Below are positions 36,062-43,483 of a stretch of 64,000 nt of DNA, one piece after another. Within the stretch, counting starts at the first letter, position 1; each line of letters starts with the position of its first letter. This DNA is from Novosphingobium sp. (GTDB lineage: Bacteria > Pseudomonadota > Alphaproteobacteria > Sphingomonadales > Sphingomonadaceae). The stretch spans positions 1-64,000 of the forward strand of contig JADJYM010000015.1 in NCBI GenBank assembly GCA_016719755.1, written 5' to 3'. Position numbers and translations under genes: made by a program. Under the pieces are notes generated by a model. That model was not told the origin of the DNA and ran no database searches. It saw only the letters and a program-made list of their open reading frames with translations.

Positions 36062-37466
36062 GAGCGGCTCCAATGCCCAGTCGGGCAACAAGATGTGGGG
36101 CGGACGTTTCGCCGAGGGACCCTCGGCGATCATGCGCGAGATAAATGCCTCGATCCCCTTCGACAAGGCGCTCTGGCGCCAGGATGTGGCCGCATCGAAG
36201 GCCCATGTTGCCATGCTTGGCGCGCAGGGGATCGTTTCGGCCGAGGACGCGGCGCTGATTTCGGACGGGCTCGACCGGGTCGCTGCCGAATACGAAGCCA
36301 ATGGCGTTCCCGAAAACTGGGACCTTGAAGACATCCACATGACCACCGAAAGCCGCCTGGCCGAACTGATCGGCCCGGCGGCGGGGCGGCTGCACACCGC
36401 GCGCAGCCGCAACGATCAGGTGGCGACCGATTTCCGGCTGTGGGTGCGCGACGCAATGGCGCAGGCCGATGCGGGGCTGAAGGCGCTGCAGGTGGCGCTC
36501 GTTACCCGCGCCGCGGAGCACGCCGACAGCATCATGCCCGGCTTCACCCACCTGCAAACCGCGCAGCCGGTGACGCTGGGCCACCACCTGATGGCCTACT
36601 ACGAAATGGCGCAGCGCGATCGTTCGCGCTTTGCCGATGCTCGCGCGCGCGCCGACCAGTGCCCGCTGGGCGCCGCCGCGCTGGCGGGAACCGGCTTTCC
36701 GATCGACCGGCACATGACCGCGCAGGCGCTCGGCTTTGCCGAGCCGACCCGCAACAGCCTGGATACCGTATCAGACCGCGATTTCGCGCTCGATTACCTG
36801 ATGAGCGCTACGCAGTGCGCGCTGCACCTTTCGCGCCTGGCGGAAGAGTTCATCATCTGGGCGAGCCAGCCGTTCGGCTTTGTCGTGCTGCCCGATGCGC
36901 TGTCGACCGGCAGCTCGATCATGCCGCAGAAGAAGAACCCCGACGCGGCAGAGCTGGTGCGCGGCCATTCGGGGCGGATCGCGGGCTGCCTGACCAGCCT
37001 GATCATCACCATGAAGGGCCTGCCGCTGGCCTATTCCAAGGACATGCAGGACGACAAGCCGCCGGTGTTCGAAGCCGCCGGTCTGCTCACCCTGTGTCTT
37101 GCGGCGATGACCGGGATGGTCGAGGGCGCGAAGTTCCGCACCGAGCGGATGCGCGCGGCGGCGGAACTGGGCTATGCCACGGCGACCGACCTTGCCGACT
37201 GGCTGGTGCGGCAGGCGAACATCCCCTTCCGCGAGGCACACCACATCACCGGCGCGGCGGTGAAGCTGGCCGAAAGCCGGGGCGTGGCGCTGGATGCCCT
37301 GCCGCTGGCCGACCTTCAGGCAATCGACGCGCGGATCGACGAGCGGGTGTTCGCCGCGCTTTCGGTCGAGGCATCGGTGGCGGCGCGCGCCAGCTATGGC
37401 GGAACCGCGCCGCAGCAGGTAAGGGCGCGGGTGGCCGAAGCGCGCGTGGCGCTGGGTCTGGAGTGA
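36060..37466 (+). CDS. argH: Argininosuccinate lyase
   Basis: 468 residues. ArgH cleaves argininosuccinate to arginine and fumarate. It has '[20 protein letters not shown]', '[20 protein letters not shown]', '[20 protein letters not shown]', 'HTQTAQPVT'-like '[20 protein letters not shown]' and the fumarase-superfamily signature '[20 protein letters not shown]' with its catalytic serine loop. The start is taken at 36060. An in-frame later ATG at 36093 (M-W-G-G-R-F) is possible. There is no clear Shine-Dalgarno before 36060, because the upstream DNA encodes tlpA. Downstream are the lptM-like gene and lysA. Confidence 0.96.
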   Translation: MSGSNAQSGNKMWGGRFAEGPSAIMREINASIPFDKALWRQDVAASKAHVAMLGAQGIVSAEDAALISDGLDRVAAEYEANGVPENWDLEDIHMTTESRLAELIGPAAGRLHTARSRNDQVATDFRLWVRDAMAQADAGLKALQVALVTRAAEHADSIMPGFTHLQTAQPVTLGHHLMAYYEMAQRDRSRFADARARADQCPLGAAALAGTGFPIDRHMTAQALGFAEPTRNSLDTVSDRDFALDYLMSATQCALHLSRLAEEFIIWASQPFGFVVLPDALSTGSSIMPQKKNPDAAELVRGHSGRIAGCLTSLIITMKGLPLAYSKDMQDDKPPVFEAAGLLTLCLAAMTGMVEGAKFRTERMRAAAELGYATATDLADWLVRQANIPFREAHHITGAAVKLAESRGVALDALPLADLQAIDARIDERVFAALSVEASVAARASYGGTAPQQVRARVAEARVALGLE

Positions 37467-37474
37467 TTCGTCCG

Positions 37475-37717
37475 ATGCGCCGTCTTGCCGCCACCGTGCT
37501 GATGTTTGCGCTGGGCGCCTGCGGCCAGCAGGCGGACCTCAAGCCCAAGGCCGGGCAGGCCATGCCCGGCGCGCCCTATGGCCGGGGCGACAAGCCCACT
37601 GCCGAGGAATTGCTCAAGGTCACGTCCCAGGCCGCGCCGGAGCGCAGCGTCGAACTGCGAAAACGGTCCGAGGAGCGTTTGCAAGACCCGTTCGACCTGC
37701 CCCCTTCCGACGAGTAA
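37475..37717 (+). CDS. LptM-like small lipoprotein
   Basis: 80 residues: signal with lipobox 'AATVLMFALGACGQQADLKP', then a Pro/Lys-rich tail. The short 'CGQ' after the lipobox and the position between argH and lysA fit the LptM (YifL-type) lipoproteins, which help mature the LptD outer-membrane translocon. The gene starts 8 bp after argH and ends 7 bp before lysA, so all three are one transcript. Confidence 0.65.
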   Translation: MRRLAATVLMFALGACGQQADLKPKAGQAMPGAPYGRGDKPTAEELLKVTSQAAPERSVELRKRSEERLQDPFDLPPSDE

Positions 37718-37724
37718 GTTACCC

Positions 37725-38987
37725 ATGGACCATTTCGAATACCGCGACGGCGTGCTCCACGCCGAGGACACGCCCCTGACCGCGATTGCTGATGCGGTTG
37801 GCACCCCCGTTTACGTCTATTCGCGCGCCACGCTGGCCCGCCACGCGCGCGTGCTGCGCGATGCGCTGTCGATCCTGCCGCGCGTCCACATCGCCTTTGC
37901 GATCAAGGCCAACCCCAACCTGGCCGTGCTGCGGGTGATGCAGCGCGAAGGGCTGGGGGCGGACGTCGTTTCCGGCGGGGAAATGGCCCGCGCGCTCGCG
38001 GCGGGGATGCCGGCCAGCGACATCGTGTTCTCGGGCGTGGGCAAGCAGGCCTGGGAAATGGTCAAGGGGCTTGAAGAAGGCATCGGCCAGTTCAACCTCG
38101 AAAGCGAGGAAGAAGGCGTGGAGCTTGCCGCGCTGGCGGCAGAGCGCGGGCTGACGGCGAATTGCGCGCTGCGCGTCAATCCGGACGTCGATGCCCGCAC
38201 GCACGAGAAGATTTCCACCGGCAAGGCGGAAAACAAGTTCGGCGTGCCGATCGACCTTGCTGCCGGGATCTATGCGCGCCTTGCCGCGCTGCCGGGGCTG
38301 AACATGCGCGGGGTGGCCGTGCATATCGGTAGCCAGCTGAGCAGCCTTGAACCGTTCGAGATCGCTTTTGCCAAGGTCGGCGCGCTGATCGCGGAGCTGC
38401 GGGCGAATGGCCAGACCGTGACCCATGCCGACCTCGGCGGCGGACTGGGCGTGCCCTACAAGACGGGTGAGGTGTTCCCCAGCCCCGAGGACTATGCCGC
38501 GATGGTCGCCCGCGCGACGCAGGGCTGGGACGTGACCCTGATGTTCGAACCGGGCCGGGTGATCTGCGGCAATGCCGGGGTGCTGCTGACCAAGGTCATC
38601 CGCGTCAAGCGCCCGTCCAACCGTCCTCCCTTCGTGATCGTCGACGCGGCGATGAACGATCTCGCGCGGCCGGCGATGTATGGCGCCTGGCACGATTTCG
38701 ACGCCGTGGCACCCAGTGGCGAGAAGATGGTGGCCCACATCGTCGGCCCGATCTGCGAAACCGGCGATACCTTCGCCATGGACCGTGAAATCGACGCGGT
38801 GGCGGCGGGTGATCTCGCCGTGTTCCGCACCGCCGGAGCCTATGGCGCGACCATGGCGTCGAGCTACAATTCACGTGGGTTCGTGGCTGAAGTGATGGTC
38901 GATGGCGATCGCTTCGCCGTAGTCGCCGACCGCATCTTGCCCGAGGCGATCAGCGCCGCCGAGCGCGTGCCGGAGTGGCTGGATTAG
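37725..38987 (+). CDS. lysA: Diaminopimelate decarboxylase
   Basis: 420 residues, PLP-dependent alanine-racemase fold. LysA makes lysine from meso-diaminopimelate, the last step of the pathway. The PLP lysine is Lys61 in 'VHIAFAIKANPNLAVLRVMQ'. Also present are 'NPDVDARTHEKISTGKAENK', 'GVAVHIGSQLSSLEPFEIAF', 'LGGGLGVPY', 'FEPGRVICGNAGVLL' and the C-terminal active-site Cys344 in 'GPICETGDTFAMDREI' with 'GAYGATMASSYNSRGF'. Motifs and length are complete. Confidence 0.97.
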   Translation: MDHFEYRDGVLHAEDTPLTAIADAVGTPVYVYSRATLARHARVLRDALSILPRVHIAFAIKANPNLAVLRVMQREGLGADVVSGGEMARALAAGMPASDIVFSGVGKQAWEMVKGLEEGIGQFNLESEEEGVELAALAAERGLTANCALRVNPDVDARTHEKISTGKAENKFGVPIDLAAGIYARLAALPGLNMRGVAVHIGSQLSSLEPFEIAFAKVGALIAELRANGQTVTHADLGGGLGVPYKTGEVFPSPEDYAAMVARATQGWDVTLMFEPGRVICGNAGVLLTKVIRVKRPSNRPPFVIVDAAMNDLARPAMYGAWHDFDAVAPSGEKMVAHIVGPICETGDTFAMDREIDAVAAGDLAVFRTAGAYGATMASSYNSRGFVAEVMVDGDRFAVVADRILPEAISAAERVPEWLD

Positions 38988-38995
38988 TCCTCGAT

Positions 38996-39068
38996 CCAAG
39001 GACCGTTCGCGTCGAGCTTGTCGAGACGCCGTGCGCAGGTGTCTCGACAAGTTCGACACCAACGGTTG
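38996..39068. repeat. Palindromic REP-like element 1
   Basis: GTCGAGCTTGTCGAGAC (about 39011-39027) faces GTCTCGACAAGTTCGACAC (about 39041-39059), forming a stem of about 15 bp. It is followed by CCAACGGTT facing the initial GGACCGTTCG. A relative lies at 42925-42990. It sits at the 3' end of lysA and contains no gene. Confidence 0.75.
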
Positions 39069-39133
39069 ATTGGCGCTGACTTCACGCAGCTTGGCAGTGG
39101 GCCAGCCCCCCGCAACCTGCTAAACCTTCGCCC

Positions 39134-39892
39134 ATGCACAGCCTTCCCCTGTTCCACCGCATTTCCGGCCGGCCTGTCATCGTTGCGGGCGAGGGCGACA
39201 TGGGCGAGGCCAAGGCGCGGCTGGTGGAGCGCGCGGGCGGGCTGGTGGTCGGCCCGGACAATCCCGAGGCGCGGCTGGCCTTCGTCGCCATGGCCGAGCC
39301 TGATGAACTGGCCGCGCGGCTGAAGGCGCGGGGCCTGCTGGTCAACGTGGCAGACCGCCCGGACCTGTGCGATTTCACCCTGCCCAGCGTGCTGGAGCGC
39401 GGGGACGTGCTGGTCGCGGTGTCGACCGGGGGCGCCTCTGCAGGCCTCGCCAAGGTGCTGCGGCTGCGGCTGGAAGCCTTGCTGCCCGCCTCGCTGGGCG
39501 CGCTGGCCACGGCCTTGGCCGGGGCGCGCGGCGCGATGCGCGCGCGCTGGGCCGACGCGGGCGAGCGCCGCCGCGCGCTCGATGCCGCGCTGGCCGAGGG
39601 CGGACCGCTCGATCCGTTGGCGCCGCATGACGAAGGCGCTGTCGCAAGCTGGCTGGCGGGCGGCGCGGCGGGGCATGGCGGTACGGTTGAATTCACGCTC
39701 GCCAGCGACGACCCTGATGATCTGACCTTGCGCCAGGCCCGCTGGCTGGGCAGCGCCGACCGGGTGTTCTACTCGCCCGGCGTTCCGGCGGCAGTGCTCA
39801 CCCGCGCGCGGGCCGATGCGGTGCAGCGCGAGCTGGGCAGTGAGCCGCCCGCACCGGCGGACGGACTGACGGTCATCATCCGGCGGGGCTGA
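39134..39892 (+). CDS. Siroheme synthase-type precorrin-2 dehydrogenase/ferrochelatase with SUMT remnant
   Basis: 252 residues. The N-terminal part is the bifunctional precorrin-2 dehydrogenase and sirohydrochlorin ferrochelatase of siroheme synthesis: NAD-binding 'RPVIVAGEGDMGEAKARLVE', 'DLCDFTLPSVLERGDVLVAV', 'STGGASAGLAKVLRLRLEAL' and the helical end 'GARGAMRARWADAGERRRAL'. After about residue 190, 'VEFTLASDDPDDLTLRQARW' and 'LGSADRVFYSPGVPAAVLTR' resemble the start of the uroporphyrinogen-III methyltransferase domain, but it stops after about 55 residues. So this is CysG with a truncated SUMT domain. A separate cobA is not in the window. Confidence 0.88.
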   Translation: MHSLPLFHRISGRPVIVAGEGDMGEAKARLVERAGGLVVGPDNPEARLAFVAMAEPDELAARLKARGLLVNVADRPDLCDFTLPSVLERGDVLVAVSTGGASAGLAKVLRLRLEALLPASLGALATALAGARGAMRARWADAGERRRALDAALAEGGPLDPLAPHDEGAVASWLAGGAAGHGGTVEFTLASDDPDDLTLRQARWLGSADRVFYSPGVPAAVLTRARADAVQRELGSEPPAPADGLTVIIRRG

Positions 39893-40274
39893 GCAGGATT
39901 TTCATCTGCGCCAGCGCGATCGGCTTCGCCCGGTCGTCCTGCCAGGCGGATACGTTGATCAGCGCGACGCGGCGGCCCGCGCGGGTGATCTGCCCGGCGG
40001 CAAAGGTGCGCAGTTCCGTCCCCCCGCGCATGAATTCCACCTGCACGTTGACGGGTTTGAGCACCGCGTCCTCGCCCCGCCGCGCCAGTTCGGTGCGCAG
40101 CGCGGCGAACCCGGCCATCTCCATCAGGCCTGACAGCGCCCCGCCGTGGAGAAAGCCCGGGCGGCCCATCACCCGCTCGGAAAAGTCCATGAACAGCACG
40201 GGCACCCCGTCCTCGTCATGGTCAAGCTCGATGCCGAGCCCCAGGGCATAGGGGGGAAGTTCGTAGCCGGTCAT
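39876..40274 (-). CDS. PaaI-type hotdog thioesterase A
   Basis: 132 residues. Hotdog-fold thioesterase: 'ERVMGRPGFLHGGALSGLME' carries the G-G-x-L/H-G-G region, with 'LKPVNVQVEFMRGGTELRTF' and 'AAGQITRAGRRVALINVSAW' as strands. It probably hydrolyses an acyl-CoA. It overlaps the end of the convergent siroheme gene by 17 bp and follows thioesterase B by a 4-bp ATGA overlap. Confidence 0.85.
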   Translation of the reverse strand: MTGYELPPYALGLGIELDHDEDGVPVLFMDFSERVMGRPGFLHGGALSGLMEMAGFAALRTELARRGEDAVLKPVNVQVEFMRGGTELRTFAAGQITRAGRRVALINVSAWQDDRAKPIALAQMKILLSPAG

Positions 40275-40747
40275 TTGTAGGTCCCGTGGGTCGCCATGAA
40301 GATGCCTGTGGCATGGGCCACGGGATCGCCCAGGTCGCCGTCATAGGCCATGCCCCGCACGAAGGCGACCGAGCGGGTCAGCTTGTAGCATTCGCCGCGC
40401 CCGATCACCGTGCGCCCCGGCACCGCCGCGCGCATGTAATCGACGCGCAGGTCCAGCGTGGCATGGGGCAGAAAGCGCCCGATCATGGTCCACACCGACA
40501 TCGAGGTGCAGTTGTCCATCAGGCTGATGATCGGGCCGGAGGCAAGGATTCCACTACCCGCCATGCCGGTCAGTTCCTCGCGCCAGGGCAGGGCCAGTTC
40601 GAACCAATTGGGGCCGTGCGCGTGATACGTCAGGCCGATATGGCCACCATGCCCGCGCTTGTTCATCAGCTTCGCCGCCAGCCCGGGGTTGAAGCCATCG
40701 CCGGGCTGCATTTCGTGGATCGAAGCCGGTTGTTCGCCTGTGCTCAT
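40271..40747 (-). CDS. PaaI-type hotdog thioesterase B
   Basis: 158 residues of the same superfamily as A: 'GLAAKLMNKRGHGGHIGLTY', 'AGSGILASGPIISLMDNCTS', 'PHATLDLRVDYMRAAVPGRT' and 'ARSVAFVRGMAYDGD'-like 'LTRSVAFVRGMAYDGDLGDP'. The pair A and B may act on one acyl-CoA or as a hetero-oligomer. Substrate unknown. Confidence 0.83.
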   Translation of the reverse strand: MSTGEQPASIHEMQPGDGFNPGLAAKLMNKRGHGGHIGLTYHAHGPNWFELALPWREELTGMAGSGILASGPIISLMDNCTSMSVWTMIGRFLPHATLDLRVDYMRAAVPGRTVIGRGECYKLTRSVAFVRGMAYDGDLGDPVAHATGIFMATHGTYK

Positions 40748-40867
40748 GCCCGCTTCTCTGCTGTGAGCGAGGGGCCATTACAATCTTTTAATTCGGATTC
40801 CGGGGGTGGGCGGGCCGAACAGGGTGCGGCGAGGCAAGGGTGCCCCGCGCATTGAAGAGGAACGCCG

Positions 40868-41026
40868 ATGAACCTTCCCAAGATCGACATTTCCGCGCTG
40901 CCCGATCTCGATACGCTGACGGGTGTGTTCGGAAGCCTGGCCAATCCGGGCCAGTCGCTGCAGTCGGATGATTCCATCGTGATCCTGATGGTCTTCATCT
41001 ACGACATCCTGCTTCCGCTTCCCTGA
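40868..41026 (+). CDS. 52-residue peptide with hydrophobic C-terminus
   Basis: A short ORF starting at ATG 40868 behind GAGGAA. It reads 'MNLPKIDISALPDLDTLTGV', 'FGSLANPGQSLQSDDSIVIL' and 'MVFIYDILLPLP'. The N-terminal half is acidic and leader-like, and the last 17 residues are strongly hydrophobic. Its stop precedes the next gene (41043) by 16 bp. Two enzymes or partner proteins follow. A modified or secreted peptide is a reasonable guess, but there is no family match. A small membrane protein is the alternative. Confidence 0.6.
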   Translation: MNLPKIDISALPDLDTLTGVFGSLANPGQSLQSDDSIVILMVFIYDILLPLP

Positions 41027-41042
41027 GCCGCAGGCCTTCCGG

Positions 41043-42017
41043 ATGCTTATCCGCCCGGAACTGGAGGCGCTGCGGCGTGACGACACGCCGCAGCGCCAGG
41101 CCCAGGCCCGCCTGGCGGAGGTGCTGGCGCGCTGGCGCGCCGGCCCCGCCGCCCTGCTCGACCACGAGCTTGCCCGGTTCGGCGAGGGAGCCGAGCTCGA
41201 CGATCTGACGCTGCTTGCCGCCCTGTTCGCGCCGGGTGACAAGGCGGCGGACGGTTTCATCGCCGAGCTGGTCGCACGGCTCACCGCCGCGCTGGGGCGG
41301 GACCCGCTGGGGCAGGTGCCGCTGCGCCACTACACCGACGATCTGGTCACCACGCTGATGCTGGGGCGCTCCGCCGGCGCCACGCTGACCTTGCAGGCGC
41401 TGGACGGGGCGGGGCTGGTGCGGCGCGCGGCGCCGGTTTCGGCCAGCTTCCCGCCAAGCGAGACGGTGGAGCGGGTGCTGGCCGGATCTGCCCGGGCGGA
41501 GCGGGTGCGGATCATGGCGGCGCGGCCCGGCGCGGCCGATCTCGACACTGCGGAGGTCGATCTGGCCCCCGGCTTGGTCCAACGCCGCGACGGATCGCGC
41601 GAGGCGCTGATCCTGCGCGGCGTGGCGGGCAGCCTCGTCACGCTCAAACTCCAGCGCCGCATGGCCGATGGCGCGGTGACGCATGAATACCGCCTGGCCG
41701 ATGGCGCGCTGGTCCATCAGGCGGCGGGCAGCCCGCGCGACAGCCGGCTGGAATTCACCGCCGCGCTGCTGGGCCGGATGGGCCGGACCGATGCCGCGCC
41801 GCTGCTCGGCGCCATGGCCGAGGAAAACGGCAGTCCCGCGCTGCGCTGGCAGGCGCTGCGCGAATGCCTCGCGCTCGATACGGCAACCGGCTTTGCCGCG
41901 CTGACTGCGCTGGCGCGGCGCAGCGATGATCCGCTGTGCGGCCCGGCCGGCGCGCTGCGCGCGCAGCTGATCGAAGCCTATCCCCAGCTGGCAGGAGTCG
42001 CCCCATGCCCCGCGTGA
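41043..42017 (+). CDS. Unknown protein with beta-rich middle and helical tail (A)
   Basis: 324 residues with an all-helical N-terminus ('PELEALRRDDTPQRQAQARL'), a middle with beta patterns ('GVAGSLVTLKLQRRMADGAV', 'HEYRLADGALVHQAAGSPRD') and a C-terminal helical repeat of HEAT type ('LEFTAALLGRMGRTDAAPLL', 'LRWQALRECLALDTATGFAA'). No recognised family. Its 3' end overlaps the next gene by 13 bp. The tail is similar to that of the next product. See the findings on this operon. Confidence 0.6.
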   Translation: MLIRPELEALRRDDTPQRQAQARLAEVLARWRAGPAALLDHELARFGEGAELDDLTLLAALFAPGDKAADGFIAELVARLTAALGRDPLGQVPLRHYTDDLVTTLMLGRSAGATLTLQALDGAGLVRRAAPVSASFPPSETVERVLAGSARAERVRIMAARPGAADLDTAEVDLAPGLVQRRDGSREALILRGVAGSLVTLKLQRRMADGAVTHEYRLADGALVHQAAGSPRDSRLEFTAALLGRMGRTDAAPLLGAMAEENGSPALRWQALRECLALDTATGFAALTALARRSDDPLCGPAGALRAQLIEAYPQLAGVAPCPA

Positions 42018-42910
42018 TCCAATGCCTTGACGAGCGCGCCGCCTCGCTGGCCGAAACCTGCGATGCGCTCAATGGCAGCGGCTTCGATCCGCATGACGAG
42101 GACAGCCTGACCCATGCCGCGCTGTGGTTGCGGCGGCTGGGCAACGATGCCGATTTCCTGGGCGACATCCTGATCGACCAACTGGCCCAGCGCCACCGCG
42201 AGGACATTGCCGACAACGCCTACAGCCCGCAGGTGATCATGCTGGCCCCGCCCAACGGCACCTACTTCATCCGGGCCAACATCTGGCCCTCGGCGCAGGA
42301 ACACATGGTCCGCGCTTCGGGCGGGGATTCGTTCGTGCTGGGGCTGCCGCACGATCACAATTTCGATTTCCTCACCCTGGGCTATTTCGGCCCCGGCTAC
42401 TGGAGTGATTACTACGAATACGATTATGGCGAAGTCACCGGCTGGCGTGGCGAGGCGGTGCCCTCGCTGCGCCACATCGAGCGTTCGCGGCTGGAGCAGG
42501 GCAAGCTGATGCTCTATCGCGCGCATATCGACGTCCACGCGCAGTACGCGGCGGATGCCTTGTCCGTATCGCTCAACATCATGCACACCACCGGCGCGCA
42601 GGGCTGGCTGGACCAGTATCGTTTCGACCTGGAGCGGCGCGAGATCGGGGCGATTGTCTCGCCCGGCCCCAGCGAGGCCTTCCTCAAGCTGGCGGTGGCG
42701 CTCGGCAGCGGCGAGGCGCTGGATCTTGCCAGCCGCTTTGCCCGGCGCCACCCCAGCGACCGGCTGCGGCTGGCGGCCTGGGACGCGCTGGCCGCGCGCG
42801 AGAGCGATGCGGCCGCACGGGACGCGCTGTGGTGCGAGGCTGAAGCCGCGGGCAGCCGGTTGGTTGCGATGGAAGCGAGGGCGCGGCGCGGCGCACTGAT
42901 CGAGGTCTGA
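42005..42910 (+). CDS. Unknown protein with HxH cupin-like core and helical tail (B)
   Basis: 301 residues. After a helical start ('LWLRRLGNDADFLGDILIDQ'), 'TYFIRANIWPSAQEHMVRAS', 'GLPHDHNFDFLTLGYFGPGY' and 'DYYEYDYGEVTGWRGEAVPS' give an H-D-H motif, an aromatic strand and acidic residues like a cupin metal site, followed by 'MLYRAHIDVHAQYAADALSV'. The tail 'SEAFLKLAVALGSGEALDLA' and 'SDRLRLAAWDALAARESDAA' is HEAT-like, matching the tail of protein A. A metal-dependent oxygenase or peptide-modifying enzyme is possible; this rests on motif pattern only. Confidence 0.6.
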   Translation: MPRVIQCLDERAASLAETCDALNGSGFDPHDEDSLTHAALWLRRLGNDADFLGDILIDQLAQRHREDIADNAYSPQVIMLAPPNGTYFIRANIWPSAQEHMVRASGGDSFVLGLPHDHNFDFLTLGYFGPGYWSDYYEYDYGEVTGWRGEAVPSLRHIERSRLEQGKLMLYRAHIDVHAQYAADALSVSLNIMHTTGAQGWLDQYRFDLERREIGAIVSPGPSEAFLKLAVALGSGEALDLASRFARRHPSDRLRLAAWDALAARESDAAARDALWCEAEAAGSRLVAMEARARRGALIEV

Positions 42911-42924
42911 TGACCTGCACCGGT

Positions 42925-42990
42925 TTCCGTTCGTATCGTCGAGACACGTGTACGCAAGCGTGTCTCGACTAGCTCGACACGAACGGACTT
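42925..42990. repeat. Palindromic REP-like element 2
   Basis: CCGTTCGTATCGTCGAGACACG (42927-42948) faces CGTGTCTCGACTAGCTCGACACGAACGG (about 42959-42986), a long near-perfect stem. The same core (GTCGAGAC/GTCTCGAC) occurs at 38996-39068. It separates two convergent gene groups. Confidence 0.75.
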
Positions 42991-43009
42991 CAGGGCAAGA
43001 GGGAAGGTC

Positions 43010-43483
43010 TTACCCGAACCCGCTGCCCGCCAGCGCATCGATCGCGGCTTGCAGGATCACCGCCGCCGCCGCCGAATCGATCCGCGTGGCGCGCTTGGCG
43101 CGGCTCAGGTCCTGGGCGATCAGGGCGCTTTCGGCGCTGGCGGTGGACCAGCGCTCGTCCCACAGCAGCACCGGCAGATTCAGCGCTTCGGCGACATTGC
43201 GGGCATAGGCGCGGCTCGACTGGCTGCGCGGGCCTTCGCTGCCGTCCATGTTGAGCGGCAGGCCGATCACCACGCCCTTGACGGTGCGCTCCGCCACCAG
43301 CGCGGCCAGTTCCAGCCGGTCGGCGCCGAACTTGCCGCGCTTCAGCGTCTTGCCGGGCGAGGCGAAGCGCCAGCCGGCATCGCAGAATGCCGTGCCGATG
43401 GTCTGGGTGCCAAGATCCAGCCCCAGCAGCGCGCCTCCCTGCGGCAGGGCCGCGCGCATCTCGGCAACCTGCGCGGTGATCAC
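43010..43483 (-). CDS. ruvX: Holliday junction resolvase-like protein
   Basis: 157 residues of the YqgF/RuvX family, RNase H fold: 'GALLGLDLGTQTIGTAFCDA' (first Asp), 'TVKGVVIGLPLNMDGSEGPR', 'LNLPVLLWDERWSTASAESA' (second acidic region) and a terminal 'RIDSAAAAVILQAAIDAL'. The family functions in 16S rRNA maturation (pre-16S processing) or recombination. Its ATG overlaps the stop of DUF3089 by 4 bp. Last gene of the pyrE-led leftward operon. Confidence 0.9.
   Translation of the reverse strand: MITAQVAEMRAALPQGGALLGLDLGTQTIGTAFCDAGWRFASPGKTLKRGKFGADRLELAALVAERTVKGVVIGLPLNMDGSEGPRSQSSRAYARNVAEALNLPVLLWDERWSTASAESALIAQDLSRAKRATRIDSAAAAVILQAAIDALAGSGFG

Noticed and set aside
37719-38738. 339-codon minus-strand frame opposite lysA
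   Set aside because: lysA has all catalytic motifs; the antisense frame is low-complexity.
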